A stretch of DNA of 64,000 bases from Phaffia rhodozyma (GCA_014706385.1 JACGZH010000007.1:1309501-1373500); one strand, 5' to 3'. Counted from the stretch's first letter, positions 12,134 to 24,729 are shown. Made by a program: numbers and translations. Notes: a model not told the origin generated them from the letters alone.

Positions 12134-14344
12134 ATGGCATCGGCAACAGAGATCAAGGCCTTCATCGGAATCCTCCAGGAGGCTGTCACGTCCAAGGATG
12201 TTGCGGTGCGTTCTACGTAACCGAGTGGCTGCTTATCATCTGCATTGTGCAAGACCATGAGGTGTTCTACACTTGGAAACTTCCGACGATCCTTCTCTAT
12301 GTTTGCTCATTCTTTTCGTTGCTTTCTGCCTTAACGGTTCAATCCAACAGAAAGCAGTTGAACAGCTCGAAATCATCAAGGATAAAGTCATTCCGACAGA
12401 GGAGCTTCTCCGAGTACGTTCATCCTTTATCTGTATATCACTCTTCGCGACTGACCAGGCTTGGGCTTTCATGCTCACCAATATCCTCTTTCTATTTCCT
12501 TCGCGTCATTCTTCTTCTTTCTGGCTCTATCAAAACCTCTTAGGAAACAAAAGCAGGTGTAGCCGTTGGAAAACTACGAAGTCACGCGTCCCCGTAAGCT
12601 CGTTATTCTCGTTTGCGAGCTGCAAGAAACGCGTCGGTCGCGTGCCTCTGCCTTTGTCTCGACCGCTATCCATTTGTCACTTACATTCTGCTCTGCTCAA
12701 CTCTTCTTGACAGAGAAATCCAAACTATCGCCAAGTCGATAGTCAAAGTATGGAAGGACGCGGTCGATGAGGGAAAGAAGAGGAAAGCAGCCGCCTCGGG
12801 AGCAGGAGACGAACCTGCTTCATCTTCTCAGGCGAAAAAGAAGGCAAAGGGCGAGAAGGGCAGTGCACCTGGTCGGTTCCCTTCGCTTCTCACTCTCATC
12901 AGTATATCAGTTTGGCGCTCTGATGTAAATGTCCTCTTCCTGTACTATCGGTACTCTGGTGCACTCAGTCTCTACTCCCACCTCTCCCTCCAGCACGAAT
13001 TCCAACACAAAATCGACATCAAGTCAAGCCGGCAATTCGAAAACCAATTCATCTCGTCCGATTGCCCCTCTTCCCTCCAAAGGCACTTCTTCCTCCACAT
13101 CTTCCTCATCCGCATATGGCCCATCCCATCCGTCGCTGCCAACTATTGTCTCACCCTACCCGGAAACTCCAAGAACTTTTAAAGCGGACAAACCTAATTC
13201 ACCCGGTTTGGGAAACGATGTCAGAGATCGATGCGTAGAGCTCGTGTACGATGCTCTAGCGGGAGACAGCAATGTTTGTAAGTTTGATTTTCCGGCACAA
13301 GGATATTCCTGCTCACTCAAAGAAGAGATAGTATACAAGATTGATCATCATGGATCTCTACCGTTTGTGCGGCGCGTATTCAGCCAAGGAAGTGCTTCTG
13401 GAGAAATCCAAGGCTGTCGAGAAAGGCTTCTACCAGGCTTGCTCGACAAAAACCGATAACACGTATCGTTCCAGTTCGTAAACGTTTCATCGTGCCCCAT
13501 CTCCAGAGCAACTGAATGTCTGACAATGAAAACGCGCTTCTTGTTCACTTAGAAATGAGGGGAATTTGCTTGAATCTGAAGGAAAGGTCGAACCCAGATC
13601 TGAGAGATGCTGTGGTTCGAGGCGAGATCGAGGCTTCTAAACTCGCTACTATGTCCAAAGAGGTGTGTCACTGTGTTCTGTTCTGGCCGGGTAATCAGCT
13701 TTTCTCATTTGTATCTATTTATTTGTTTCTGTTCGTTTGTAGGACATGGCTTCATCAACCCTTCAGGCTCTTAACAAGAAATTGGAAACCGAGAATCTGT
13801 TCAATTCTAGAGGAGCAGAAGAAATTAAGGTACGTTCTTCTTAAACTCCAACCTCTTTTATTTCTCAATTTTGTATGGTTGACGTGAGTTTCATTCTTTG
13901 TTGTCTCTTTTACTCGTTCTCTCCGTCATATTCTTGTATCGATCAATTGAACAGGCCGAGACGGATCAGTTCAAGTGCGGAAAGTGCCACATGCGCAAGA
14001 CGACGTATTATCAGATGCAGACCCGAAGTGCAGATGAGCCGATGACTGTTCGTCTTTCTCTTTCTTTTGCTCGAAGAGATAGATTCTTTGTACCTGATGC
14101 TTCAAGGTTTTGGTTTTTCTTGTCATACCCAGACTTTCGTAACGTTCGTTTCTTCCTTCTTTTCGTTTTTTTTTTCTTCTTAAAGACTGACCTTGTTTAC
14201 ATGCATGCCATTATGTACCGCTTCATAGATGTCTGAACTGCAACAACAGATGGAAGGTATGTCGCTTATGCGTATCTTTCTTTCCGTTCTCGACATGTCT
14301 GAATAACAAAGTTTTGGTTATTCCATCATCATCAGTTCTCATAA
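12134..14344 (+). CDS. DST1: Transcription elongation factor TFIIS (S-II)
   Basis: Nuclear factor that rescues backtracked RNA polymerase II by stimulating transcript cleavage. I read 12 exons. Exon 1 is 12134-12205 ([20 protein letters not shown]...), followed by 12351-12413, 12544-12593, and an exon from 12714 ([17 protein letters not shown]). Together these form the LW/TFIIS-N domain. A Ser/Pro/Lys linker follows. The central polymerase-binding domain reads [38 protein letters not shown] and [19 protein letters not shown]. The zinc ribbon gives [20 protein letters not shown], then [21 protein letters not shown], keeping the RSADEP hairpin and four Cys ligands. The last three exons are 14133-14143 (11 nt), 14229-14256 (28 nt) and 14336-14344 (9 nt: two codons and stop). 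The terminal FS* matches the usual short end after RWK. Confidence in the family is very high. Confidence 0.95.
14133..14143 (+). other. 11-nt microexon of TFIIS
   Basis: ACTTTCGTAAC between an AG acceptor and a GTTCGT donor. It supplies TFVT of the zinc-ribbon signature PMTTFVTC. It is required to keep frame to the exon starting 14229. Confidence 0.85.
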
Positions 14345-14737
14345 GCGCCGGTATCCCGTATAGAATGTGTTTCTTTGGTTGTCCTCAAAGACTATCCGTC
14401 ATATCGTTCTGTCGTTTGCTTTTTCCTCTACGTATCTCTGCTATCGCCATTCTCTTCCTGTTGCTCTTACTCTCCTCCCTTCTTTTCGCTTCAAATGTTT
14501 TGCTTTCTTCTGAAATGTATTGTGGATGTATGATGATGCGGAAATCCCCAACAACGTTTTGGACCGAGCTCTGTAACCCTAACGACACAAGTTCCCTTTG
14601 ACGATCTCCCACGTTATTGCAGCAGCAACAACAACACTATCACCAGAGGCAGCATCATCACTGCTAGCTTACACATCCTTTTGTTCCCACCTCTTGGCTG
14701 TGTTTCCTCGTCCCAATCGAGCTGGGTCAAGAGTGTC
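14345..14737 (+). promoter_or_regulatory. TFIIS 3' end / CRIB gene upstream region
   Basis: A 393-nt gap holding the TFIIS 3' UTR and the putative CRIB-gene promoter. CCCTAACG occurs at 14577-14584, about 150 nt before the ATG. A CAG/CAA-rich stretch lies at about 14622-14665. A non-coding first exon could end here, but no donor was chosen. Confidence 0.4.
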
Positions 14738-17246
14738 ATGAACGACTCCATCGTCGACGGCTCGAAGAAAAATAGTTCTAAGAGCAGATCTCTGCCCGTC
14801 AAAGCACGAGACAGCCTGCACAATCTTCTCGATAGGGAGCACTCTGTGAGCCCTGCTAGGCGAATCCTTCCCTTCAACAGGGAGACTGTTCGGCAGATAT
14901 CTTCTATCCGGCCGTTCTTCGACGATTCTTCAACGTCTTCACCCAAAAATTCTGCCGAATGTGATACTGAGGGTCGGGAGGCGTCGACCTCATCGCCAAC
15001 TGGAATTGGACGTCCCGAGTCAACTGGTCTTTCGGGATCTTCTACAAAGGAGATACTTCACCTCGGCCAAGCAATAGCATCAACATCTACTGCGCCATCA
15101 ACGAACATCGATCAACCAAACATTGCCAGACCTGGTTCTTGCAAGATACCATCAGCTCCTGTGCCTACGCCCGTGCCAACGAGGAAGAACAGTCGAACGT
15201 TCTTCTCTTTCAAAAAGGAATCGGTTCCGCCCCTGCTGAGTTCTTTTAGAACGCCGGCCAATCTGTTCTCAAATATGGACTCGAAGAACAAGGAACGCCA
15301 ACAGCAGGCTCATACCCGACAGGAAGGATTGAACGCTTCCAGGAGAAGAGATAGACCGTCTAATAAGTCTGTAGATATCTCGTCGTTCTCATTCCCCCAG
15401 GGGTGGGACGAAACACCAGGTAGAGGTGGTATCGATCAGAGAAAGGGCAAGGAGGTCGAACATGCAAAAGGAGAAGAAGTTTTGTCGGTCGATGGAGCGG
15501 ACAAAATGGAGGAGATTGGAAAACCGTTTGATGTTTGTCATGTTAGTTTTGATTCCAAATGTTCCGCTACCTGGCGAGTGCCTTCTAGTCGTGCAAGTTG
15601 GTATTGATCTTACTCTTCTTGAATTGTTAGGCTTTGCATGTAGAGTCTGACGATCTAGCCGTTCTACCGTTAGAATGGGTGGACGCCTTAAAGGTATGTT
15701 ATAGTCCCAATCTCCTCACGCTTTCTTCTGTCTCTTGCTTTTCTCTATTTTACAAATCAAGAGTATGCGCAAAATGCCAATCTCAACATTTTCTGTTTTG
15801 ATTTTCGGACATTAGGCCCAAGGCTCAACTCCTGCCGAGATCCTCCAGTTAGCAGTCTCCAAGTCAAAATCTCATATACTTCGTCAAAATTCAATCAATC
15901 TGCCAATTCCTATCCGCCCTAAATCTCCACCTTCGCCGCCTCTTCCTCCTCCTTCACCCCTTCCGCCCCTTCCTCATCGACCTGTTTCTCCATCTGGACG
16001 ACATTCTCGATCAAATTCTCTCGCTCCAGCGCGCTCTTGGATCCCCTTGTCAGGTGGAAGGACGGAGAACATAAGATCGAGATTGGCGAAACGAATGACC
16101 AAATCAAATTCCTTACTCTTTGGAAGTTCTTTACTCGGAGGTCCGAGAGCCAGTTCGGACTTACCAGCATCTCCCTCAGAAACTGCGCTGAACTCATCGA
16201 CTCCGTCTGCATCTCCAGACGTCACTCCCATCAAGATAACCTCTCCCATTGTTGTTTCTCGAAAATCATGTGTACTCTTATCTCCCTCTTTTGTTTCTTC
16301 GCCGACGCCGTCATCGGCACCTCCTCTATCGTCTCCTCAATCTCCTCCAAAACGCCTCTCGCCTCATATGAGAATGTCGAGTATATCATCGATGAGCCCT
16401 CGACTCTCGCTTGATTTCGACGTCGGTTCATTTCAAGTCCCCATACCTCCGTCAAGTACAGAATATTCGACCAATGAATCTGCCCCGGATAAAAACAATA
16501 TTCCACTAGACCCTCAAGATGATTTAAGCGAGAGATCGGCATTCCTTGTGGCTTCTCACCAACTTCGCTCATCCTTCTTATCTTTCTCCTCCTCAATATC
16601 CGGTTCATTTTCCTCGGAATCGTCTCCTCCATCTGTCCATCTATCTACTCCAGGTCAGACTCGTTCGACAGCGGCGAGTCCATCTGTTCAGACATCCACT
16701 CCTTCGGTCTTTTACCAGACGGATACATCAGGTTGGCCTCAACCTGGGTTTGCCGACGTGAGAGGATTGTCGAAAGTAACTTTGGCAGAGTCCGATTCTG
16801 CAGTAGGTTGGGAAGAACGATGGGACCAGGGTAGAAGAGGAGAGAAGAGAGCCGACGTTGAGGTCGATGAGGAGATCGATAGTGCTGACGATGAAGAAGG
16901 TCGTACAGAAAATTCTCATTTGCCGAGCCGACAAGATGGCAACAGTCGTCTAGAACAAGGCGATCTGTTCATGTTTGGAAGGAGCTTCAGCAAAACTCAA
17001 GGACCTTACCAAGCTGACCGCTCAGATGACTCCACACCCATTCGATCAGGACGACCTCTATCTCTAGCACCTAGTCAATCTAAGAGCAAGCGATCATCTA
17101 CCCAGACGTCTTACTCGAAGCACTCTTCTTCTTACTCAATCAGCTCGGCTGGTTCATCTCAGGAGGCAGTAATCTCTAAAGCGATTCTTGTCAGGAATAC
17201 ATTTTTGGTCTCGGACGTGACTGTATCAAATTCTTCAAGCGCCTGA
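14738..17246 (+). CDS. CRIB/PBD-domain protein without kinase domain (putative Cdc42/Rac effector)
   Basis: Three-exon model 14738-15541, 15631-15693, 15816-17246, giving 765 aa in frame. The first ATG in the frame is 14738; an upstream 5' exon cannot be excluded. Splicing CAT|GTTAGT to GCTTTGCAT creates IGKPFDVCHALHVESDD, which fits the CRIB pattern I-x-x-P-x-x-F/V-x-H-x-x-H-V, followed by LPLEWVDALKAQGSTPAEIL as in p21-binding domains of PAK-type effectors. No kinase motifs follow. The rest is Ser/Pro-rich, with a polyproline run just after the CRIB (SPPSPPLPPPSP) that could bind SH3 domains, and a long low-complexity tail. By family knowledge CRIB proteins bind GTP-loaded Cdc42/Rac and act at polarity sites, as yeast Gic1/2 do. 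Orthology to Gic is not claimed. It lies tandem after TFIIS, 393 nt downstream. Confidence 0.72.
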
Positions 17247-17703
17247 TCTAGGAGAATTTTTATTCTTTTTACCTCATTTGACGTTCATGATATTGGATAT
17301 CTCCTTCTTCTTTACACCTTTCTCAACATCGTTTCCACAGATACCACCGATTCCCCACATCTGCATATATAGCCCTATCATACTTGATTTCCCCTTTCAA
17401 ATCAAACCGTAGCATATCTTCATCTCTCTTTCGCATCAAATTTTGATACACATCACGATCGCACTAGTCAATTTGGTCTATAACAGTCTAACACCACACG
17501 TCATAACTTTCTTGCTTCCATTCATATAGCATAGTAAATACACTCTCTTTCACTTTTTTTTTTCACGAACAATTAAAAGAATTTACAATAACAACAGAAA
17601 GATGAATAATGAAGATACAACACAAAAACTGATAGGTAATACAAAGAGACAGGGGAGAAGAAAAGAAGAGGGAGTAAAAAATTATATGAGGAGAAAAAAC
17701 GAT
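17247..17703. other. Convergent 3' region, CRIB gene / GH115
   Basis: 457 nt, AT-rich, between two stops facing each other. It should contain both 3' UTRs and polyadenylation signals. I see only A-rich and T-rich tracts (for example 17555-17600) and no gene. Confidence 0.5.
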
Positions 17704-20700
17704 TCAGACTCGCTGAGATTCCGGCATACCCAGGTACGAATCCCTGACTCCTCCTGTGTCAATCACGATCTTTTCCAGAACGAGCGCGGGCTCGATCCCC
17801 CAAACTAAGGAAATAGAGACGATAGCCAAAAGCACGAATTAGTCCAAACAGCTTATATTCATATGAGTGTACGTGAAAAAGCAGAACGTACTAGAAAGCG
17901 TGTGGGCTCCAGCGGAGCTTATGGGTACATCAGACCAGTCAGGAGGATCGGCACCATCTGTCGCTCCGTAAGGAACAGGCTGAACAACTTGGGCCGGGTC
18001 GTCATCAATCTGAATAGCATACTTGATAGGTCTGTCGGGCAAAAAGTTGAAAGACATCCCCATATAAAGGTTGACCGTCACATTCCCGGACGATTGGTTG
18101 TTGAAATTATAAAAGTCATATCTTTGTGTTACAGTGTAGAGAACAACGAAAGTAAGAACGAAGGATCATCTCAGAATCAACGTCGTGATATGATACATAC
18201 TCGACTCTTGGACCTTCACCGGCAGTGAAATTTGTGGAAGTCACTGGGAACATAGTGACTCCTCCGGAGAGAGAACGAGAGCTATACCCTGGGATAATCT
18301 CCCATGATGTCCCATTGATTGAGCTATTCCGAGACATATGAGCGGCCTCCATCGAGACTCCTCCGTCTGCTTCGACAAATCCGGTAAAGTCACTAGGGAC
18401 GTCTTCTTTGACGACAGTAGCGTAAATAGTGTAAGTTTGCGCGATGCCGGCTGGTAGAAAGCTGGGGTCGCTCGTGGTTGAGTTAATTGATAACTATTGA
18501 ACAACCAAAGTTTATCTCCGTCAGCGAAGTATCTCAACCAAGAAGAACGCGCCAAGAATAGCTTACAGCCACAATGCTGGAACCTTCAGGGACTTGGCTC
18601 CAGTCCGGAACTGTCAATTCGATTCTCTGCTGCCAGGTTGATTCATCACTAGCGAGAACTGAGTTGCCGGTTGTAGATAGTTCAACGAACGTCACATTTG
18701 GTGCAACGACAAATGTGTATTTGGTCACTCCCGAACCCTGTCCAACTTCGAAATATCGAGATTTGGGCCCATATTGAGTGAGAGTGGGTAGCATAGGAGG
18801 CGGACAGTTGTATCCAATTGCGCATTCTGATAAAAGAGAGAATAGATCTCGAATTTAGATACTTGCTTGGTAACGCCATGGTAAGAATTCGATCCTTACG
18901 ATTAGAATTATCTCCTGGCCAAGCACCTTTGGATCCCTGTGTGATAGAAACAAATGAAGAGCACACCGTCAGCAAACATGTTGGTCAGATAAGAGAGTTT
19001 CAAAGAGATTTACTTTCCTCGATAGTGAGTCTCATTGCTCCTGGCAAAGCCGTCTCAGACCCTTGGACCCAAGTGATGCTAGGTATCGAATTGATCATTG
19101 GTTATTGCCAGTAGTAGGAGCCCAAGTGAGTTTGGTCCTGTCGAACAAGAAAGTGGTGAAAGTGATGAGAATGAGAAGACTTCATCAGCTTGAAAATGCC
19201 TTCAAATATCACCATCATATGATCCCATTTTCCATTTGAGACCGAATGGTACTCCTAGACGAAGGAAAAAAAGGGTAAATTCGAGATTAGATGATCGTAT
19301 GTGAATGTGGTGACTGAAACGAAACTCACTCTGGTGATCGCCGCATCCTCACGGAACAAATTGAGCACATCTTGGGCCTTGGTGTTGGTTGACATGTGGG
19401 CTTGGGTGGCGCGCAGATAATTCTCTCCAGCTCGGATATTGCTACAGAAGCGAAAACAGATCAAGGCAATGCTGGTAAGTCATATGTTCGATCTTCTAAA
19501 CCGGCCTGGATAACTATATAAACCTACAGGAGAGTGACAGTATAAATTGCTCGGCATGGGTGGAGAACAAGCTGGAAAAAAGAGGATCTTTTTTCATCAG
19601 GCAACCCGTTATAGATCTCCCAGGCGTCGTCAGTGACGTTCTTCCATTCCTCAATCACCCTCTCAGCCCTATTTATGGTTGTGGTAGAGTGGAAAAGGAT
19701 GAATGTAAGTATATGCTCAACTAGATTCGCATATCGTTTGGATAAAAACAACTGACTCTCGATAGTCTAGATATATCAACAATATAATCCTGTAGTTAGT
19801 GCCATGCCAATGGAAAGATATGTAGATTTCATACACTCCATAGACAAGAGGACATACCGGTAAGCGAGTATGTATCAGGCTCTGTCAATTCAGGCTTCTG
19901 CCTGGAGACGTAAAGCGTGTACCTCGAAACGACGCTGGCAGTTGCAGCAGCCACATCTTTACCAAACTCTCTGGTGGCCCAAAGTTCGACGTACTCGTTA
20001 AGATTATCTTTATTCCATCGGGTGGTATCATACGAGTAGTCGAACCAAAAACTCATTGGGAGCTGCGGAAAACATTGACGATGTTACGGCAAAAGACACT
20101 CTGAGTGAGAGAAAAGGTGAATGAAAGTCGACAAACCTCCATAGGTTTCAAATCTCCGACGTTAACGATCCATAATCTGTTTGCTCCGTGTGATATGGTC
20201 AGGTGTAATTGCTCCCAGATCTGATTTAACAAGAGTTTATAAGAATACGATAGCGCAATCACAGTCCATGCTTCTAGGAAGAAACCAAATACTGACTTTG
20301 GGAATAGAGTTGGTGTTGATCCACTTGTAGTTTCTGGGGTCATCGATCACCATATCGAAGTGGTAGTACAATCCCGACCCTCCTAGCCTCTTCTTTTCAT
20401 CATCGGTAGGAAGCTATCATCACAATGTACAATAATGTTGGTTAGCGAAAGTGTTGACCAACAAACGGAGAAGGAGGAAAAGACGCTCTTACCCTTCGAA
20501 CATTTCCAAAATTATCATCAGTCCAAAGTAAGGTAATCTCTTCAGGAGCCTGAAGACCTTGCTCCCAGTATGACTGAACCTCTTTGAACAAGCACCATAC
20601 TCTGGAAATTCAAGAGAACAGTCGAAGGAAGCCGTGTATCTTAGCAAATGTCTAGTGCAATATAGAGTTTTAAGAGCTTGAAGGATATTACTGAGGTATC

Positions 20701-22388
20701 TCTTGGCTTGACTTCCCGGTGACGTTGGTCAGAATACGTTGTTGATTGGCGACGATATTTTCGACAAGAGGGATGTTGGCCCCAGGAAGAGGAAGATCTC
20801 CATTACCTCGCATCCCTACACGCGCAACATAAAGTTCAGCGCTATCGCCAACACAACTTGAGTACATGATCAAGTAATATAAACTTGCCAACTGTATACA
20901 AAGTCTCATAGTTCTTCGATCGTTCAACTCCTTCCGTCCAAAAATTCTGGTTTCAACACAAAAAAAATATCACTTCAGTATAAACTGATCACCTGCTGGA
21001 GGTAATCACGCCTAGAGGAGCAACCTACGTCCAAAAAATCCTTGTTTGAAGTATAATTCCAATCTCCCTTTCCAAAGTTGGTCCATTCTGGTGTGTTTCT
21101 GGCCATCGGCTCCTGATGACTTGTCCCGTACTGAATAGTTTCAAATTATAATAATCGAGTGAGTGAAACTCTACGTGAAATGATCGATGTGGAAGGAGAA
21201 GTGATTACAATGACTCCGTATTCATCGGCCAGAAGCTGATTTAAAGGATCATCCTGTGATATAATGTACGTGAACCATTCCGCAGGTTGTCAGAAGTGGA
21301 CCATGAAGCGTTGTGAAGAAAATAATTGTTGGTTTACAAGAGCGAACATAGCAGACCACATCGCGGGCCAGAACATGTTTCCTTTCAAGCGAAGAATGAG
21401 CTCATAGACACTCTCATAGAACTTTGTGCATCAGATATAGAAGATAGAAGGATTTGAGTTCTGTTTATGATCCTGATACATAACGCTCTTGGTTGAAGAA
21501 GCACTTACTTCATGCTTGAAAACAGCCGTATCATTGTTACCGTAATATATTTTGGCCCAGTTGGTCAGCGCAGGTTGATCATCATTCAAGAAGAATCCTG
21601 ATCAAACAGTCGGCCGAAAAGTTCTCAAGCAAGGATTAGTCTTTTAAATCGAGATAGTTCACAAGGAAAGTATAAGCTGATGTATATACCTCGGTACTTG
21701 ACACTAGGTTCACCATGGCCATAACCGTCTGACGAGGAAAAGTAGACTTCTTCTTGAGAAGGAGTAGCCACATCAGCCCACCAGTTCCAAGAAGAAACCC
21801 CCATCTGCTCGGACAGATCATATAACCCGAAGATCGTTCCCCGTTTACTTGAGGTTTGGATGAAACACACAGGCAAGAGGAATTCCCGTGAATACGTGAC
21901 GGCGATCTCCGAAGCCTGCATTTACAAACTTACTCGTTTCCAACGATGACCAACGCTTGGTCTACTGCATCCATCGGAGAGTCCACTATTACCATTTTAA
22001 AGGCTTCCCAAATACCGTCGATGTCGGACACGTTCACCTTTCCGTTGTCTATCAACATCTTTATCAAGCTAGATTGCTCCAGGCTACCTATGATGACCGC
22101 CCGACTGTACTCGGATGTGTTGGCCTCTAGAGAGAAGTCGTCTTTGATGAGCTGTGGCGTTTGTCCGGTAACTTTGAACAGGTCGGAAGCGAATGTGCTG
22201 GAAGCTCGGTGGACGCCGACATAATCATCAGAAGAAACGAGAAGAACTGTCGCCTGGGAAGAAGTGACAAGTGGAAAAGTATCCGAAGTAGACTCGAAAG
22301 AAATCACCTGTCTTTGGCCAATTGAGAGAGCAAGCTGGGCGAGGAACGTCAAAGAGGCCAGCAGTTGTATCACTGATAAGTGCAACAT
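17704..22388 (-). CDS. Secreted glycoside hydrolase family 115 (xylan alpha-1,2-glucuronidase)
   Basis: GH115 enzymes remove 4-O-methyl-glucuronic acid side chains from glucuronoxylan. ATG 22388-22386; the N-terminus is a hydrophobic signal peptide (MLHLSVIQLLASLTFLAQLA, then LSIGQ). Exon 1 reads to VIVGNE. Splicing GA|..|T gives NDKRGTIFGLYDLSEQ and MGVSSWNWWADV, a GH115 hallmark block. Many short introns follow. The C-terminal exons end PIKYAIQIDDDPAQVVQPVP ... AHTLSI|WGIEPALVLEKIVIDTGG ... SYLGMPES, which matches the typical GH115 C-terminal module; stop TGA at 17706-17704. Full length is roughly 1,000 aa by span. It lies convergent to the CRIB gene and upstream of no obvious partner, so this is not a polysaccharide-use cluster. 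Extracellular location is inferred from the signal peptide. Middle exon borders were not all resolved. Confidence 0.87.
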
Positions 22389-23134
22389 GTTGAACCTGTC
22401 GTTGTCACAATATTATATTGCCGGGTAAAGAAGAGACAGCGCTTCTTCAAGCAGAATAGCTGCCTTTTAAAGTCTTCGTCTTATAAATTCCAGCGCTGAT
22501 GATGGGTATTGTGGAAATGAAAGGCCAAGAGTGAGATTTCGTGTCGGAGGGACAAATCCACCGATGAGCATCTCGTAAAGGTCATCAGTCGGAATTCACG
22601 GAAAAAAAGGATCTAAAATCCGTCCATATACGACCAAGAAAGAAGGTGGCAGGGAGATCACAGAACCTCAATTGCCATGGCGTCTGAGCAGTGATAACGG
22701 CGACCGTGGACTCGATCAATGTGCTCCTCGGACGAGGTCAGGGAAGAACTTTCCGGATGTTCGGGCCGATAGAACGGGCGAAAGATTTCTCCGAAAAAAC
22801 TCCTAGGCTGATATAGGAAGGGTATCAAGATGAGAAAATGCAACTGTATAATTACACCCTAAAGGATTCGGGTGTGATCGAATTGATGACTGCGATATCT
22901 TTCTTGAGCTTCAGAAGATGTGAATGAGGATTAGACCGTCATGTTTGATTGATCACAATAAAAGGGGTAGAAAGAGGGTTCACATCACATGCAAAGCGAT
23001 CAAACATACAAAGGAGTAAGAGGCAACCGTTTACACAGACTGAATTTAAACATTAAACGATTGGACTCCGGATGTATAGTCGCAAGAGTGATCATACAAA
23101 CCCAACGAAAGAGCCTGTTATATCGGCACATCCA
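22389..23134 (-). promoter_or_regulatory. GH115 upstream / NRK downstream region
   Basis: About 750 nt between the GH115 start and the nicotinamide riboside kinase stop, both genes on the minus strand. A short open frame (22658-22843) has no recognisable features and I do not call it. Regulation of GH115 would be expected to reside here; no site is assigned. Confidence 0.4.
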
Positions 23135-24455
23135 TCACTCTTTCCGACTGAGAAAATTCTCCGCGCCTGTCTTCACCGCCTTTACAGAATCTAACAAACA
23201 TTTGCCCATTCCAGCCTGACCCTCCCCGGGGGTTAATACGACAAGCCCTTTACCGCCCTGCCCTACTGGATCTGTCCATTCTGTGCTTGGCTCCTCGTGT
23301 TCGACATTCTTTGCGGCAGGCGACGGGTGATCAGTCGATGCTGTGTTAAATATTGACTGATGCGCTAGAACATAAGCCGGGTAGACAATCTGGTCGAAGC
23401 TGGAGACACCATATACACATTAAGTACGCGTTATACACATGACAAGGGAAAACATTAGTATGATCCAGTGTTGAGGCTTGAATATATATTGTAAGACTAA
23501 GAACGCAACTAATTCGGGGGATCTTGCCAGACTTCTCCGGCTGCGGCAGCGGATTGAGCTCAATGACAGCCATTAAAGTCAGTTTTCGAGTCCAGACAAA
23601 TATTTCATGCTCGGAGAATAGAGCGAGCCTAGAGCTGAGATACATACATTGAGTTACGTATGTACTTCGAGCTTCTCTTCTAGACTTCAAGGTAGCGTAA
23701 GGAACTCGAAGGAATATTCGCACGTCTAGTTTCGAGAGCACATCCTAGTTACGAAGCGCAAGAGCATGAGATGTGATTAGTGATCGTCCGAGGATGAACA
23801 AGACAAGCGACAGGATTTCTGTGAAGACAAACCTCATCCCAATAGACAACGAACCCATCTAGAATTCCCCATACGATCTCTACTCCCTCCTTTCTTGACT
23901 TCTGTTCAATCCCATTGATCAAATCTTTCACTTCGTTTTTTACGTCCTCTCCGACAGACACACCTTCGAGGGTGTTCAGATGATCGTGTGTCTGATGGTC
24001 GTCCGGAAGCTGACCCGTCTGTTTAAAATACGCTAGTGACGAGCGGAGAAGAGGCCAGTCTATTGCCGTGGCTGGAGAGTCCCAATCTTGAACGTCCGGG
24101 TAGAGAGGAGAATATGGAATCAAGTGTTGTGCCTAAGTGATAGGTTGTTCGAAGAAGCATTGGTCAGCAGTGTTGGAAAAAGAGAATTGATAGATAACGA
24201 AATGGACGAAACCGGAGCAAAGTCGTCTAGGTGAATGATGGTTGAGTTCTTGATCAGTCGATGTAGATACTTGGCCAATGTCGTCTTTCCAGAGTTGCTT
24301 GCCCCTCTATGTTTGACCGGGAATGAGAAGAGTATCGACAAGAGGAAAAGATCAGGTCAGAAGAGATGTGTACACTCAGAAGACCAACAGATTACGCACC
24401 CGACTCCAATTAATAGCACCCGTTTCTTGAGAGTAATTTCGACCGGATTACTCAT
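23135..24455 (-). CDS. NRK1: Nicotinamide riboside kinase (uridine-kinase-like P-loop kinase)
   Basis: Phosphorylates nicotinamide riboside to NMN in NAD+ salvage. Exon 1 (24455-24400) gives MSNPVEITLKKRVLLIGVG. Exon 2 (from 24306) completes Walker A as GGASNSGKTTLAKYL and continues to IIHLDDFAP. The next exon gives AQHLIPYSPLYPDVQDWDSP and the large segment ending WGILDGFVVYWDE, equivalent to the kinase 'IEGFLL' strand. Then follow DVRIFLRVPYATLKSRREAR, a 31-nt microexon (23540-23510: GEVWQDPPNY) and the last exon FDQIVYPAYVLAHQSIF. The last exon adds a tail of about 65 residues to the stop TGA at 23137-23135. The WxDPPxYFDQIVYPxY block is typical of Nrk1 relatives. Divergent from the small membrane-protein gene, with 274 nt shared. 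Confidence is high for the family; substrate is by homology. Confidence 0.87.
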
Positions 24456-24729
24456 TGAAATATAAGACGAGTCTATTCTATGAGTACGCTTGTATCTATA
24501 TTATGGGTGCGTGTGTAACGAAGAGTTTCTTGTAGAACTAGCTGGCAGACAAGACGATAGGAGGAGAGAAGTCTGAAGAGAAGATTGAAGATGTTGTACT
24601 GGAAAAACAAGCGGAGACGAGCGAAGGAAAGCGTCGCTTACATAAGCCGACCATCTCCGCATACACACCTCGTTTGCATCGTTTTCAGCCATCCTATCTC
24701 TTCTCCTCTCTATCACCATCAGCATCATC

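Noticed and set aside
16037..16414. Overlapping open frames in the CRIB gene (16037-16414 plus strand, 16231-16632 minus strand)
   Set aside because: Out-of-frame shadows of the Ser/Pro-rich exon 15816-17246.
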